A stretch of DNA of 64,000 nt from Collybia mongolica (GCA_013420905.1 JAAXNY010000010.1:1302001-1366000), one strand, 5' to 3'. Shown: positions 47,859 through 62,358, counted from the stretch's first letter. A program made the numbers and translations. The notes: generated by a model from the sequence alone, not told the origin.

Positions 47859-49603
47859 TCGGTGGGAAATTGAAAGGGGAGTGAGGCGGGAACGGATTAA
47901 GGACGGATATATAAGTAGTAAGGGGTGTGTAGGAACACATGGGTAATAAGTAAAAAAGACCAAGCCTGCCTGCCATCAACGTTGAGTGCATTTTTGACTA
48001 TCCACACGCGATCTTCTCATGCCGTGACATGCCTGATTTCTCTCTCTTCCTTTCCAGTTCTCCTCCTGCCATCCACCCGGCCACATCCCCCTTTCAGCTT
48101 ACCTCCGTTCCATGCCCCTCATTTCACTCGTTTCTCACAAGCTCGCCCTTTCTTTTTCTTTGGGTCCCATCATATTGATTCCCCAAGGTCCAAGCAATTC
48201 AATTACCCCCTTCTTTACTCTATTCACTTTCTTGTGGCCAAGCTACCGTAAGACGGTACCGGAAATGATCGTGGCACCGCTCATTCCTTTGTCCAAGATG
48301 CATGCCCAAATTGTAAATGGAACACGTTCACTTCAAAGTGTCATGAATTTTTCGCGCGAGCCTTCAGGACCGTTATTCAACTTGCTTTTACGGGATCGCT
48401 TCTCTATTCAGGGTAAGTCACTCCTTCTGCATCTTTGCCTCCATTTCGCAGTGAAGCGGCCGTTTATTTTGGTGGTGAGAGAGACACCGGAGAAATCTGA
48501 CAAGCGGACCCTAACCTTATCCTCGGTTTCGTAGTGCTTACTCCAGGTTGATATTCACCGGGAAACGCCCTTCAGCGAGTGCATGACCCACCCCCTGATA
48601 CCGCGTACAGATCTTCCCTCGGCCCTAAGGGTCTCTCGAGGTAAATTTATTTAAAGGCGTGGATCTCACTAAATTCCTACTGTCGCCCCCAAGTGGCATA
48701 TCAATGGATACAACAGTTGCCGAGGCCACCACATTTCCCCAGTCTCAGCCTACCTAACCCCTCCGCAAAAACCAAGGGCAAAGCTCGTAGGAACCCCCCA
48801 GGCCGAGCACCATAATTATTCCTTCATTATAACGGTTCAATTTCCGGTGCCAACGTGGGGACGTCCTTCCGGTCCAACACGACCCAGGTTTTTTTCATTT
48901 CTCGTTCGCCTACATTGTCTAGGGCTTGTTGATAACTTGTAACCCATATGGTCTACCCGCGAAAGTAAACCGGCACCGCGTTGTAAGGCCTTTCTTTGGC
49001 CATTTGACACGAGAACATGGACCTAAGACTGGTAATTCTTCAATTGCAAGATCTATGTTCGTCCCCTCGGATCATTCATCATTTGTTTGAAGCCTGTCGC
49101 TGTAGCGCTGAACTACAGCATTCAATAGAACTCAATCGTATCTATCCTCATCTATGTTAGACCATCATCAGCCGGACGACCATCTCGCTCCAAGACATCA
49201 ACACCTGTTCTAATTTTCGTGATAGGTGGTCATTGTAGTATAACCGTAGCCCACGGACGATGCCCACGCATTTGGTGTATACAGTTTATGGTATTCGGTT
49301 AATAGCTCCACGTCAACAATCGGACATTCCTAAGTCCGCCATATCGAGTTCTGTATTCTTCGAGCATGGCTGCTGCGTGCTGATCACAAAATTTATCCGT
49401 GGCGGTCGCTCGCACTAATGGGTCCCACCAGTCTAACAGGAGTGGGTATAATTATTATTAGACAGCTTCATGGTTGATACCCGGAGGTACTAGCTATGGA
49501 AACAGGACAAGAGGGATTATCTTAATGGATATCGTCAAGAGTCCTATGTTACAGCTTGTGAGAGAAAAAAAGTCCTGTTTTGAACGTATCCCCAGTATTG
49601 ATT
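47859..49603. other. 1.7-kb intergenic region, pyrimidine-rich start
   Basis: From about 48030 to 48240 the plus strand is C/T-rich, perhaps a promoter or leader of an unrecognised transcript. An open frame (48112-48417) ends at a consensus donor GTAAGT and could splice to 48460-48534, but the encoded sequence has no family features. From 48.54 to 49.60 kb nothing is recognised. Confidence 0.35.
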
Positions 49604-51655
<2,052 letters not shown>

Positions 51656-51882
51656 GGTTATCAGCTCTAGTCTATGTTCTTGACGGTAACCGGGGCGCGA
51701 TTGTCGTGAATACGATAGGATATGAGTTCGCTATTGAGCAAAGCGCAGAGCTCAGCCAAAATTGCGATGTCAGTTGAGCCCAACTGCCCTCATTACAAAA
51801 TCGTTCCCACGATCGCGGACAGCGGCCCGCCGATCGGCGATTAATCACCTCGATGGTGACGCAACTTTCTATTTTCCTAGTT

Positions 51883-54800
51883 CTACTTGACAACAGAAAA
51901 TATTTCTACTATGCGCGCGGCAGCAACCTTTGATGTGTCAATATCACTGGAAGACCTGTAGATGTTCCATTGTCATAAAACAAGGGTTATTGAGAGAGTA
52001 TCAAAGCGCACCATTCAGTCTCCAACAAAATCTGTTCGACATCGTCGGTGTCGCGCCCAAGGTCTACAGTTTGTAATATGAGATACATGTGTTCTGCAGT
52101 ATCCCTCCGAACCTGTTAACAACAGTCAATAGAACCCAGATCATAATAAACAGGTAAGTCTCACACTTGGAAATTGATGTACCAGAAAATCAGTCAAGCT
52201 TGCTGCACATAGCGAGAAAAGGGGCTCAAATTGAAACAAGCTGATGATGCTGCAATACGCCATTCGGAAGGGGCAAAAAAAAAAGGATCCGAGAGAAATA
52301 TGACATACCATTTCATGGACTCGTGGATCCTAGGAATACTTTTTAGCTTAGCCACGTTCCTTGTTACAATGGAAAGCAAGTTTCGTAGACTGTGAGAAGC
52401 TTCAGAAAGATGCAATATGACTTTGTTCGATACCAACCTGCTTAGCCCATAGGGATCGTGAGAAAGTCTCCCTAGGGATTCTGTTTCCAACAAAACGTTA
52501 AAAGTTTTCAAAACAGGGACCACAACTGCATTGGAAGTAAGGTGTGCTTTCGCATGATCTAGTAGGTCCTTGACGAGGGCGTTGAGGCCGTACCCAATGC
52601 CGTCATTAGCTAAAGGGAGCGACTGAGCATATGAGGCGAGACTGACAGCCAAAGGCCGTTGCTGTTGGATGGTGATTAGAAAGGATACAAAGCGATTGTT
52701 TGATTAAAACTGACAGTACTCTCCGTTCTACTGCCGATGCTGAGAACTAGGCCTGTTAGAACAGGCCTCCGGTATTCTATAATGCCTAACAAGCGAACGG
52801 CTCGGGGGTACAACCATTGTCCGTCATTCCAGCCAGGGTTTTCCATATCACTAAACTTTCATTAGATATTGTGTAGAATAACACAATCCAGCATACTCTT
52901 TGAAGATTTCTTCCAGAAGGCGCTGACCAGGAATTTCCCATGCGATCGCATTGTCAATCAAGGGTGGTTCAAGGGAAATGAGTTGCAGAAAATTTTCTCC
53001 AGCTTCCTGTCGAACGTTGTCAAGTCTTTCGACGCCCTGTTTTAGGATACCCGCAATGGCGCGGTGGAAGTTCGACGGAGGGAAGTATGATTCGAAGGAT
53101 GGGATATTTCTTGCATTCGATATCAGCAATTTGGAAAACGAAGTTAGCCCCTGGATGCAGGCCAGGCGGATCCAAGACCCGACATCCCCTCGCTCGTCAA
53201 CAGAATAGTCATCCAATCCACTAAGCAGGGTCTCGTATATAGAGTTAATGACGCTACTTGTTATGTCTGGACTGAATTAGATTAGGAAGTAATCCCACGA
53301 ATTCGAGCCACACTTACATTGTGGAAGGCGATGAATTATTGAAGAAAGGATCCGGGGAAGTGCTAGATAGCAATTACGACGAGCTTCTATATTTGATTTC
53401 ATTGGTGACTGAAGGTGTTTAATAAGATGAGAGAAGATATACAAGCAATCCTCACCGTAGATTTAGCGCACTCAAGAAGGCATTCTAGAGCTTTCGGAAG
53501 GGGGTTGGCGTGTGTATTGTAATCGAGGGCTCCGAGGAGAGTCCCTAGGCTTTGTTGTACCGCAGGGGAACCTCCCTTGAGCTCTTGAATCAGTGTACTT
53601 CATGAACGTCTATTGAGTTGACTTGCTCAAATCGAAGAGGAGCAAAAGAACTTATCTTATCACAAGTAATGAGCAGTCCACAAGCTCGCTAATCCTCGCC
53701 ATTGCTTCTGCTGCTGCTTCTTGTACAGTAGATATCCGGTGCTTGAGGCCATAGTCAACGATTTTTCTCCAGTGGGGAACCACGGACCTCTGGTCGAGTT
53801 GTATCTCAGCCCGTGTCAGCGTTATTGAGATCAAGCGACAAGCTGCTGCAGTGACAATCGCGTTCCTGGATCCAAGAACGACATCTAATGGAATCAAAGA
53901 AATATTTTGGAATATCTAGTACAAAAATTGGGTTTTGTCCCGCGCCCGGCTTGACTGGAAGCACTCACATAATTCATTCGAGCATCCAAGCTATCAGTCG
54001 GTTCAGTATGACGGTAAGCGATGGCGACTTCGGATAATGCGAGTAAACCGCCGTGAAGGTCTGTCACATCGATAGACTCTAATAACCGTGTCTGTAAGGT
54101 TATAGGCTGAGAATATGAAAATATAAAAATAGGTAACCGGAACTCACGGCCTTAGTACAGGCTTCAGGACCGAGTACTGGAAGATCTGTGAGACAGATCA
54201 AGCGAAGAGACTGTGATCCAAGTTCCCTCATTGTAAGATCCCAGTGCCTGAGGACCACATCTAGAATATGGCTGAGAAGGAATTGCCGGTAATCAAGGTG
54301 TCTTCATAACATATTCAGTTACATCGGCATTCATCAAAAAAGAAAGACGTACACGGCGACCTGAGGAGCGGCAATAAGGAATGCGTTTCGTCGGACGCTG
54401 ACGGCATAGAAATCCATCTTGGCAAGAACATCGATCCCGTGAGGAAATAAACTCTGCAAGGCTTTAAATATTTCCTAAAGTACCACTATTTTACAGGAAT
54501 CAGCTCACATTTCTTCCGACATGCTCTTGGAATGCAGCACTTGCTGCCCTGCGGATATGAATTTCGCGGTCGTAGAGGGCAACTGCTGACAGGCGTTGAG
54601 CCAGACGTTTAGAGTGGGGAATTAGCGCCGAAGGATCCTGCGTCCTTGCAAGAGCCCACAAAACATAGGCTGCTGCGTCGCGTACATTGGAGCCAACAGA
54701 GTGTGCGCCTTTGCGAATATCAAAACATAATGCCTATGGTCATACGTCAGCAATCAAGTCTGATAACCAAGGGGGGTTCGAATTCGCCTTCGACAGCCAC

Positions 54801-56409
54801 TCAATCAGTTCTGGAAGTCTTTCTGTTCCAACGAGGCTTCTACGGGCCATTTCCGCACATGCCAGAGATGCCCCATGCCAAGTACTCTCTGCGATAGCAG
54901 GGAGATCATAAAGACTCGCGGCAGCCATCGAATGGATAGCGAACAGTCCCATGATGGTTTCCAAGACTTGGTCTGCAAAATCAGTGGGCAAGCGCTCAGA
55001 TATACGAGCCACGCTTTTAGCTGCCGACCATCTTACAATGGTGTCCTATTCAAACTCAGCAAGTTAAATGTACAAAAGTTAGCAATCCAAATACTTTATC
55101 TTGTAACGCCACAAATAGTTGTTCCAGGACTTGCTCTACTTGTTCTGGAACCTCTATATGTCCCGCGAGGGCTGGATCCTCTACAATGGCGTCCTCCCCG
55201 GCCAAGACACGACCTTGAGAGCCACACCTTAGGCTGGCACACAGGATGTCCAGCTAATGACTTACCTCTACGTTGACGGGGGTTTGACTTAGTGGCCAGC
55301 AAGCGTAGTGCTATTCGTGAAACAAGTTTCAATTTGTGTTTTCGAACAATTGTGTTGCTTGCGAGAGTCGTACTCTGTTGGATCGTAGTCGTGAGGGAGA
55401 AAAGTTGGGTAGAGCAGGCCTGGACTTGCTCCACTGGACCAGATTTCACAACTTCACACAATACGTGAAGCAATCCAATTGTCTGAGAATGACTTTAGAT
55501 TCTTTCAGTGCAGAATGGCGTTAAGAACAGAACAGACCTTGAAAACGTCTGAATGTCCTACTACCTGTTCATGCGCCCAGTCGATGAAGGGTTGGAAACG
55601 TGAGCTCGTGTCCTTTCTACGCTAATTTATTAAATCCTTGAGTACAACGACATGCACCGCACCTCATGTAGAGTCGGGATAATAATATCGCGGCACCCTC
55701 CCGCTCAAGCCCAGCCTTTCCCAGATAACTTTTGGCTGATACCTCGAGCGCAGTTGCGGTATAAGCCACACGATCAGCGTCATCGAATTGCGCGAGGTCA
55801 AATGGGAGCATGCAGACCAAGGACAACCAAATGAGAACCATATATCGCAAAGGCCAATTTGAGAGGTCTTGGATTAGGCTACCGGGTAAGAGCATGAAGT
55901 CCAATGCTATTGACATATCGGCAATCTCATGGGGGAAAAACCTAACTGTGTCCTTGTCACAAAAGCTCAGTACCAAGCCGTGTCATTGCACTGACTGATT
56001 GTTTTGTATCCCCGACATTTCACGTAACTATACAGGAGATGGGCCATTCGAAATACTCTCGTCGATGAGCTTCGCCGATTTGGATCAGCGACGCAGGCCT
56101 TGGCGTACGACTTGAGGCATTCAACGACGGGTGCTACCAGATCTTCTAAGAAAGGGTCTAGGAGGTATGATTGCTCTTGGTACTCGTCAAGCTAATTTTC
56201 GTCAAGTTGTGGCACATTGATAAAGGAGATTGTTAAAAGTAACGAACAATCAGGAGAAGATGGCAAAAAACTGAATTCTGTTCCTTGTCTTCCTCCACGG
56301 AGGGTTCTTCGAACAAGTCCAAAGAGAGAAAAGCATTTTGGGCGTCCACGAATTCTCTATGTCGTTCGAATGTTGCAAACAGTTTTCCTTCAGAGATATC
56401 GTCCTCCAT
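51883..56409 (-). CDS. Tubulin-folding cofactor D
   Basis: HEAT-repeat chaperone (TBCD; yeast CIN1, fission yeast Alp1) that helps assemble alpha/beta-tubulin dimers. Most likely start ATG at 56409: MEDDISEGKLFATFERHREF. N-terminal exons include YQEQSYLLDPFLEDLVAPVV, LLYSYVKCRGYKT and RFFPHEIADMSIALDFMLL. The middle carries the diagnostic TBCD block: KGAHSVGSNVRDAAAYVLWA, LYDREIHIRRAASAAFQEHV, GIDVLAKMDFYAVSVRRNAF. Further HEAT-like exons: EAAAEAMARISELVD, FERLDNVRQEAGENFLQLIS-like segment and LVSNKVILHLSEASHSLRNL. It ends DTSKVAAARIVEIFSVVK with TAG at 51885-51883. There are about twenty small introns, and I did not verify every junction. Confidence 0.85.
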
Positions 56410-56789
56410 ACTCTCGGGAATGGAAGTTGTGATGACAGTGACAGTGACATGCCTAGGGTAGCGGACACTAGGAACCGACGCCCTTATGTAATCCGCTCAG
56501 TAGGTGCCAGGAGAAAAAGATTTTTTGAAGGCAGCAAAGTGCAGTAAAAAGGCCATCGTTAGGGTGGATTAGATATCATTTCCATAGCTACAGTTGACTC
56601 CCTCATAACCCATATCTCCTCTTGCACCACTCCAGGCTATGGGTTATTAGGGAGTATGTGTTAGATGAGAGAATCTATAAAACAGTTCAAAAATATGTAA
56701 AATAATATTCTAACACTCTGTAAGGTATTACATGAATTTAAAGAGGTATTATAAGCTATATGTAAGGGCAACCAGTCAGCTAATGCATG

Positions 56790-56866
56790 ACCTAGCAGAG
56801 GAATCCAAATTTATATTATAGAAGTCAAGCAGTAAGCTATCTACTTACCTAGCAAAGGAATCCAAA
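56790..56866 (+). repeat. Short direct repeat pair
   Basis: ACCTAGCAGAGGAATCCAAA (from 56790) and ACCTAGCAAAGGAATCCAAA (from 56847), differing by one base and about 58 bp apart, with weaker similarity just upstream. This is probably a local tandem duplication inside the CpG-free block. Confidence 0.5.
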
Positions 56867-57054
56867 GAGAATACTCTGAGGATCTACCAGGGGCCTCTAT
56901 CCTATGTACCTATTCTAAACAATAGCTGTGAAGTCCCATTGTTGCCATGTGGCTCAGGGTCATGATGTACACTATCTACAGGTGAACCAATGTACTCCAA
57001 CTGGAATCTGATATGTGGGTGCAAGTGCCCAGTGTGGGCACAGGTGCAAGTACT

Positions 57055-57150
57055 GATACCAATGTGCAATACCAATCTCCAATACCAATGTCTGATTACA
57101 GTACCAATGCTAAAGTCCAATGTCCAATGTCTAATGCCAATGCCAATGTG
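57055..57150 (+). repeat. Low-complexity CCAATG-type repeat
   Basis: Many imperfect copies of (TA)CCAATG / TCCAATG in about 95 bp, lying in the CpG-free block. A simple degenerate minisatellite. Confidence 0.5.
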
Positions 57151-59072
57151 TGAAGTCAGGGTAGTATGTGTGGAATTGGGTTTTCCCATTACACTACATA
57201 TGAGTAAGAAGGGGGTTGAAAACTATTTCTGAGCAAAGATGATGGGTGGTCAAGAGTTAGTTGATGATGGTATCATCCTGAGTGTGATGTACTACATCCA
57301 GCATGGCTTGACAGGTTTCTTTTTTCAAAGCTGTATTGGATGTTATTATTTTGTCAACTGGGTTGAGAAGTGCTTCAATCCCCACTCTATTCTGAGATTG
57401 GAGGGCCTGATTGATTTGAGGTTGTCAAGGGCACTTTTGAGTCATTTTTTAGCATTCATAATCTGGCCTTGTAGAGTTTTTAACCCTTTTTGAAGGAGCT
57501 CAAGAGGTTTCAGTCCCATGATCAGCTCAGAGTAGGTTTTGGGGGAATTTTTGTATCAGGGTTGCATACATCACAGGTGCCCTGGAACAGCTTGCCCCAT
57601 GTGTGTTTGAGTGATTTTTAAATAAAATAGTTAGAAAAATAGAAAGACACCTATGCTTCTCTACACTCTTAAACACTCTAGATGCCTGACTATGAGTTGG
57701 ATAATGAGTTGCACTACCTGTCATCTAAAGATCCAGCCAAAAAAGATGGAGAATCAATGATCTGCCAGTTTTTGTGGGCACCCACTCAAGCAATATCAAA
57801 CAACTCAGTAACAAAGGTACCAACCCTGGGGGTCAGTAAGGTAGTCAATCATAGAGGAGCAAGAAACAGAGGAAGAAAGCAAGACAGATCCAATACTAAG
57901 GGTGAGTGTGTACAATTCTTAGCAAAGTTGTATATAACTGAGAAGTCTGCAGAAGAAGCTTGACATAGTGCAGCTACTTAAGCCAAACTCAAGATTCACA
58001 TACCTGCTAAGGAAACAAAACAGCAGGAGCAGTATTCAGAGTTGTTGGATAATGAATTGCTCACACATATCTTCAAAACTATAGGGGGCCACATTGCACC
58101 AGGTGTCCAGAGGGGAGAGCAATATGAACAACAAGATCAGCTACACAGGGAAGGGGGTGCCAGAGGACTAAGTGGGCTTCATCATGAAGGGAGATCCAGG
58201 CCTAGTGTATTGCAAAGGTGCCATCCACAAATTGGACAGCCCCATCTATATAGGTATATCAGAAGAATACTAAAGAGATATGTTAGAAGCCTATATCAGC
58301 CTACTAGGGCTGTGCAAGTAGTCTGGGGGTAAACTGTCAGTAAGGAGTAAACTACTAACTGCAAAAGGGGTAAGGGATGTGTCACAAGGTAGATAGGACT
58401 ACACTGAGATAGTCTCAAGGCATACAGCTGCATATGAGTATATATATGATAACACAAGGTGTATCCAAGTGACTAGACATGGGGCACATATGCACTCCCC
58501 TTACAAAAACATATTCACAAGAAGGTGTAAGGACAGCAACCAAGTACAAATCTGACAGCCCTCCAGACTCAGATAGCTCAGACAATGGGCAAACCCTTCC
58601 ACCACCTGCTTATCATGGACCATTGCTGGATTCCATCCATGGAAAGATGCTATAGCACTCTCCTTGATGTTATATGCTTGTACCACTGGCACTGATACTT
58701 TTGCATGTACCAGCCATGCTTGTTTCCTTGGGTTATTATCACCTCTATACTCTTTATTTTAGTATTGACCATATCCTAGATGTCATTGTACCCTCTGGTA
58801 AGAGCTACTTACACAATAATCATACTTAGTATAAATAGTACTTGTGTACTCTCCTTACCATAGCCTAATCCATATCTTCATTATACCTCTCTCCAAGTCC
58901 AAGGTCTTGCAGATTATCATGTAAAGAAGTCATTGAGATGACTTTCTTATGGAAAAGGAATGGCCACTCTTAAATTTCATCAAGATACAGAGCAGGTGTT
59001 TTATAGAGCAGGTTGAAAAGACCATCAACAGCTGCTGCATTCAGTTTATGTGATCAATGTCAAAGGATATTA

Positions 59073-60668
59073 CAGTGGCATCCAAAAGTATCACACTGCC
59101 ACTACATGATACAAATAATGCATCACATGTCCAAGATATGAATTGTGCATGCAGAAAAATGTACATTCCTCATTGCCCTACATGTAATAGAGCTGTGTGA
59201 AACATTTTTAAACATTATAATTTACATGTAGACTAATGGCAGACTGCACAATAAAAAAACCAGTGTGCATTTCTTTTGGCCATGAGGCTGGACTGGAAAG
59301 AAACCCATATAAACATGATATCCCTTGGTTCCACCCCAAATAACTGCTCATATTCACTTCTTTACACTATAGTCTATACATCTCCCACTAAAGTTGCTTG
59401 CGTTGTTGCTTTCAAGAAGCTTGGCCATGAAGATAGAGATATTGCTAAAAATATCAGCATTCACTGCACCACCGTCAGTCACATTCTACAACACTTTGAA
59501 AAATCTAGTGACACATACTACATAAACCCCAAAACAGGTCATCCTCATAAGCTGGAGGCATGCAGGGTCTGTGTTGCTGCACTTATGCTTGCACAAACCA
59601 AAGCTGCAAATGTGACTGAAATCATGAAGAAGGCCCTTCCTCATGTGTCACGCCAGACCATAGTGAGGAACCTGCAGGAGTTTGGGTTGGTGTGCCGGTT
59701 TTGTAGGTCAAGGCCCTACATTTCTCCAGCCAATTGGGAGAAGCATTGTCTCTGGGCCCTTCAGCATGCCGATTGGACTGTGGAGGATTGGAAGCAGGTG
59801 GCATTCTCAGACGAGTCAAAATTCATGCTCTTCAAGTCGGATGGGTGCCAATACTGCTGGATCAAACCAGGGCAGTCTCTAGATCAACGATTCATGAAGA
59901 AGACAATCAAACATGGTGCAGGAAGTTTGATGGTGTGGGGGTGCATCACAGCACAGGGTATGGGACACCTTTATTGGATTGAGGGGGTCGTGTGCAGGCC
60001 AGACTATGTCAAAATCCTTGACAAACAGTTTCTTGGAAGCCTGAGGGACTTGAAACTGAGGCACACAGGGAAGGCTGGCATCATTTTCCAGCAGGATAAC
60101 AACCCAAAGCACCAATCACGTGTTGCTGAGGTCTGGTTCACATGAAAAAATGTTAAACACTTGCCATGGGCACCTTTGAGTCCAGATATGAACATCATAG
60201 AGCATGTGTGGGACCAGTTGGATGCTCTGGTGCATGCTCATAATCCCTTACCATGCAATAAGGAGGAGTTGTGGGAGGCTTTGCAGGAGGAGTGGTACAA
60301 CTTCCCCAAGAAGGCACTGGACACTCTTTATGAGAGTATGCCTCATCACATTGCTGCTTTATTGAAGGCTTGTGGTAATGCTACTAAGTACTGACCTCTG
60401 GTAGGTGTTTGCTTCTGTGGTTTTTCAACATGATGCTGATCTTTAGGATTGTCTTGTGTGCTCAAAGGAATTGCACAGTACTTTTCTGACAGAACATCAA
60501 ATTTCTTTTTCCCTGTCATACACCTGACTTTATACATAGTTTATGATGATTCTACACTATTTTAGCTATCTTTTGACCTCTTATATGGATATGCATGTCA
60601 AGTTCTTGCTTCGCAGTATCTAATCTTATTTGTTTGTATTTGTTGTGCAATATTTTTGGACACCACTG
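59073..60668 (+). mobile_element. Tc1/mariner-family DNA transposon with both ends
   Basis: A 1,596-bp element. The left end CAGTGGCATCCAAAAGTATC at 59073 matches the reverse complement of the right end (CAGTGGTGTCCAAAAATATT, ending at 60668) at 16 of 20 bases. Each end abuts a TA dinucleotide (59071-59072 and 60669-60670), the target duplication of this superfamily. It encodes a DDE transposase on the plus strand. The element holds about eleven CpGs, whereas its flanks have none for hundreds of bases to 2.3 kb, so it is younger than the DNA it entered. Confidence 0.9.
59282..60394 (+). pseudogene. Tc1/mariner transposase with one in-frame TGA
   Basis: Cut-and-paste transposase. The ATG at 59282 is the first in frame; recognisable sequence starts at PTKVACVVAFKKLGHEDRDI. 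Helix-turn-helix DNA-binding regions follow: IHCTTVSHILQHFEKS, then VSRQTIVRNLQEFGL. The DDE core has the first Asp in VAFSDESKFMLFKSDG, the second in IFQQDNNPKHQSR, and the third acidic residue as Glu in LSPDMNIIEHVWDQLD (the second and third are split by the stop). The TGA at 60143-60145 falls between them; the frame then continues unbroken to NATKY and TAA/TGA-type termination at 60392-60394. The lesion fits CGA to TGA deamination. The protein is otherwise full length, so loss of activity seems recent. Confidence 0.88.
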
Positions 60669-61003
60669 TAAGTGGATTGCTGCTGCCATATGTAGTGTAA
60701 ATCTCTTTCCAGCATCAAATGCTTTTTACTGAGACACCAAAGCTGCAATATTTGTTAGGATGGTAAGGATACCAATGCTCAAGTGCCAGGTGTTGCACAA
60801 GCACACACCATGTGCTCACAATCTCACCCTTAGTTACACCTTCCATATTCTTTCCAAACCCCTATCCTTTTTGCTGAATTACTCTTGTTTTTCTCTTGAA
60901 CACCTCAGCTATTGCTCTTGCTCTTGCACACACATCTGAGACTTACACATTGTCTAGATCCTTACAGGTTATGGGCCCCAACACTACTGCTATACCTACT
61001 ACC
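60669..61003. other. CpG-free DNA right of the Tc1 element
   Basis: Continues the composition of the left flank: no CG from 60615 to 61145. No coding segment is recognised except the copia remnant that follows. It was probably contiguous with the left block before the Tc1 insertion. Confidence 0.45.
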
Positions 61004-61098
61004 ATGTCCTCCACACAATTCCTCACTACTGACACTCTCCCTGCCACTGTTCCAAAGCTCAAATCAATTGGTTTCAACTGGACCATATTCTCAATGCA
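61004..61098 (+). mobile_element. Ty1/copia gag N-terminal remnant
   Basis: An ATG at 61004 opens MSSTQFLTTDTLPATVPKLK followed by SIGFNWTIFSM. This is the start of copia-type Gag proteins in basidiomycetes (PKLxxxGxNWxIF). Similarity ends at about 61098, with an unrelated tail behind it. No protease, integrase or reverse transcriptase is seen nearby, so only a scrap remains. Confidence 0.5.
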
Positions 61099-61184
61099 CT
61101 GTGCACCTGGTGGGGGAGGTTTTTCCCCCACTCAATGGATGAAAGCGGCATTTCCTAAGTTTAGTGGATGAATCTAAAGGGTAT

Positions 61185-61500
61185 GAAATTGGGATGAAAT
61201 TTCATCCCTTGAGAGAATGAATTTCTGCTCTTATAATTTCAGAAATTTTCATCCCTTAGTGGTGTGAACTTTCATCCCATTAGAGGTGAATTATATGGGA
61301 CAATTTTAATCCAGTGAAAAAGAGGGATATTTCATCCTATAATGGGTGGGTTTTATTAGATCATTTTAATCTATTAGAGAGTGAACTTTCATCCCATAAA
61401 AGGTGGAATATGTGGGATGATTTAAGTTCAGCATAGAAGGTATTTCATCCCACAAATAGTGGGTTTATGGGATGACTTTACTGCCTTAGATGAATCATTT
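61185..61500. repeat. Degenerate TTTCATCCC repeat array, possibly a MITE
   Basis: At least six copies of TTTCATCCC (or TTTCATCCT) occur about 45-70 bp apart, and its complement GGGATGA recurs (61192, 61415 and 61469 regions). Inverted copies face each other at both edges (GGGATGAAATTTCATCCC at the left). No open frame. It looks like a small non-autonomous element or minisatellite. It has no CpG. Confidence 0.55.
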
Positions 61501-61900
61501 AGAAAAGAAGAAATTGAGATTTTGGTTAGATTAGAATGAAGTGTTATATGTAGTATAAAATGACTGTGTTAATTGATCTATATATATGTGACCAGTACTA
61601 TTGGTCCATACTATGTACTTGAGTCAATAATTGGCTTTGGTCTGTCAGAGATTTCCTCGGTGCCTTATCAGGCTATACATCAGATCAGACCTTATCAGGC
61701 CTGGACCAGGAGCACCCATTTGCCTGATCATGGCCAACGTATCGGGTCAACGGCTGATCAGGCCATATCCAAAGCAGCAACTATTCGGCAGAAAGGCAGA
61801 TTATCGTGTGATTGCGATGATATGCCATCGACATCTCACTTCTCCCTCTTCTTCTACTTACATGGTAACAAGCTCAACAACGAGCGTTCACATTACAAAC

Positions 61901-62257
61901 ATGGCAGAGGGCTCCGATGGCAAGGTCAGGTGTGATATCTGTGCTGGCCGCTTTGGACGCAAGGGATTTGGAAACCACAGGACTGCATGTTTGAGAGAGC
62001 ATGAAGCATCTCAAAGGGATGCAGCTTTTGAGGGCATTAACCCAGAAGTTACAGAAGGTATTAAAATTATTCTTTTTTGCAAATATTAGCCTAGATAACA
62101 TGTGGTTTTTTACAAAGATGAACTGTTTGCAAACCAACAAGGTTTGAATGCCATAACTCATAGGTTATTGCTCACTCATCAACGCATTGTGTGTGATTCT
62201 ACAGTTGCTGAGCCCCTTTCTGAGGAATTTGGTGGGCAGAACCCATTCTATAGATAG
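61901..62257 (+). CDS. Zinc-finger N-terminal exon, transposon type (likely truncated)
   Basis: The ATG at 61901 gives MAEGSDGKVRCDICAGRFGR, KGFGNHRTACLREHEA, a C-x2-C...H-x4-C zinc finger like those at the start of basidiomycete KDZ/Plavaka-type transposon proteins. An intron (62058-62204, GT..AG) joins in phase to VAEPLSEEFGGQNPFYR and a stop at 62255-62257. A further piece, TEDHLTGVNNNDFSPQL, lies at about 62280 but does not join in frame. The LTR at 62359 cuts off whatever followed. The family link is by motif only. Confidence 0.4.
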
Positions 62258-62358
62258 TTACATTTCCTTATCTTTCTTTAGCAACTGAAGACCATTTAAC
62301 TGGAGTGAACAATAATGACTTCAGCCCTCAATTACCCATGATGCCCCCACCTACTTCT

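Larger units (their letters stand above)
56559..59400. repeat. CpG-free repeat-like block (2.84 kb)
   Basis: Between a CG at 56557-56558 and the next at 59401-59402 I found no CG dinucleotide on reading every line, while the adjoining gene has many. TG and CA are abundant. The block starts within 150 bp of the cofactor D start and runs into the Tc1/mariner element at 59073. Open frames inside (57682-57963 and 58042-58332) have no family that I recognise; between them lie stops. This composition is expected of old, CpG-methylated transposon DNA after deamination. The original element is unknown. Confidence 0.7.

Noticed and set aside
48112..48534. Two-exon open frame on the plus strand
   Set aside because: Mostly translation of a C/T-rich tract, with no conserved features. 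Kept only as a note in the intergenic entry.
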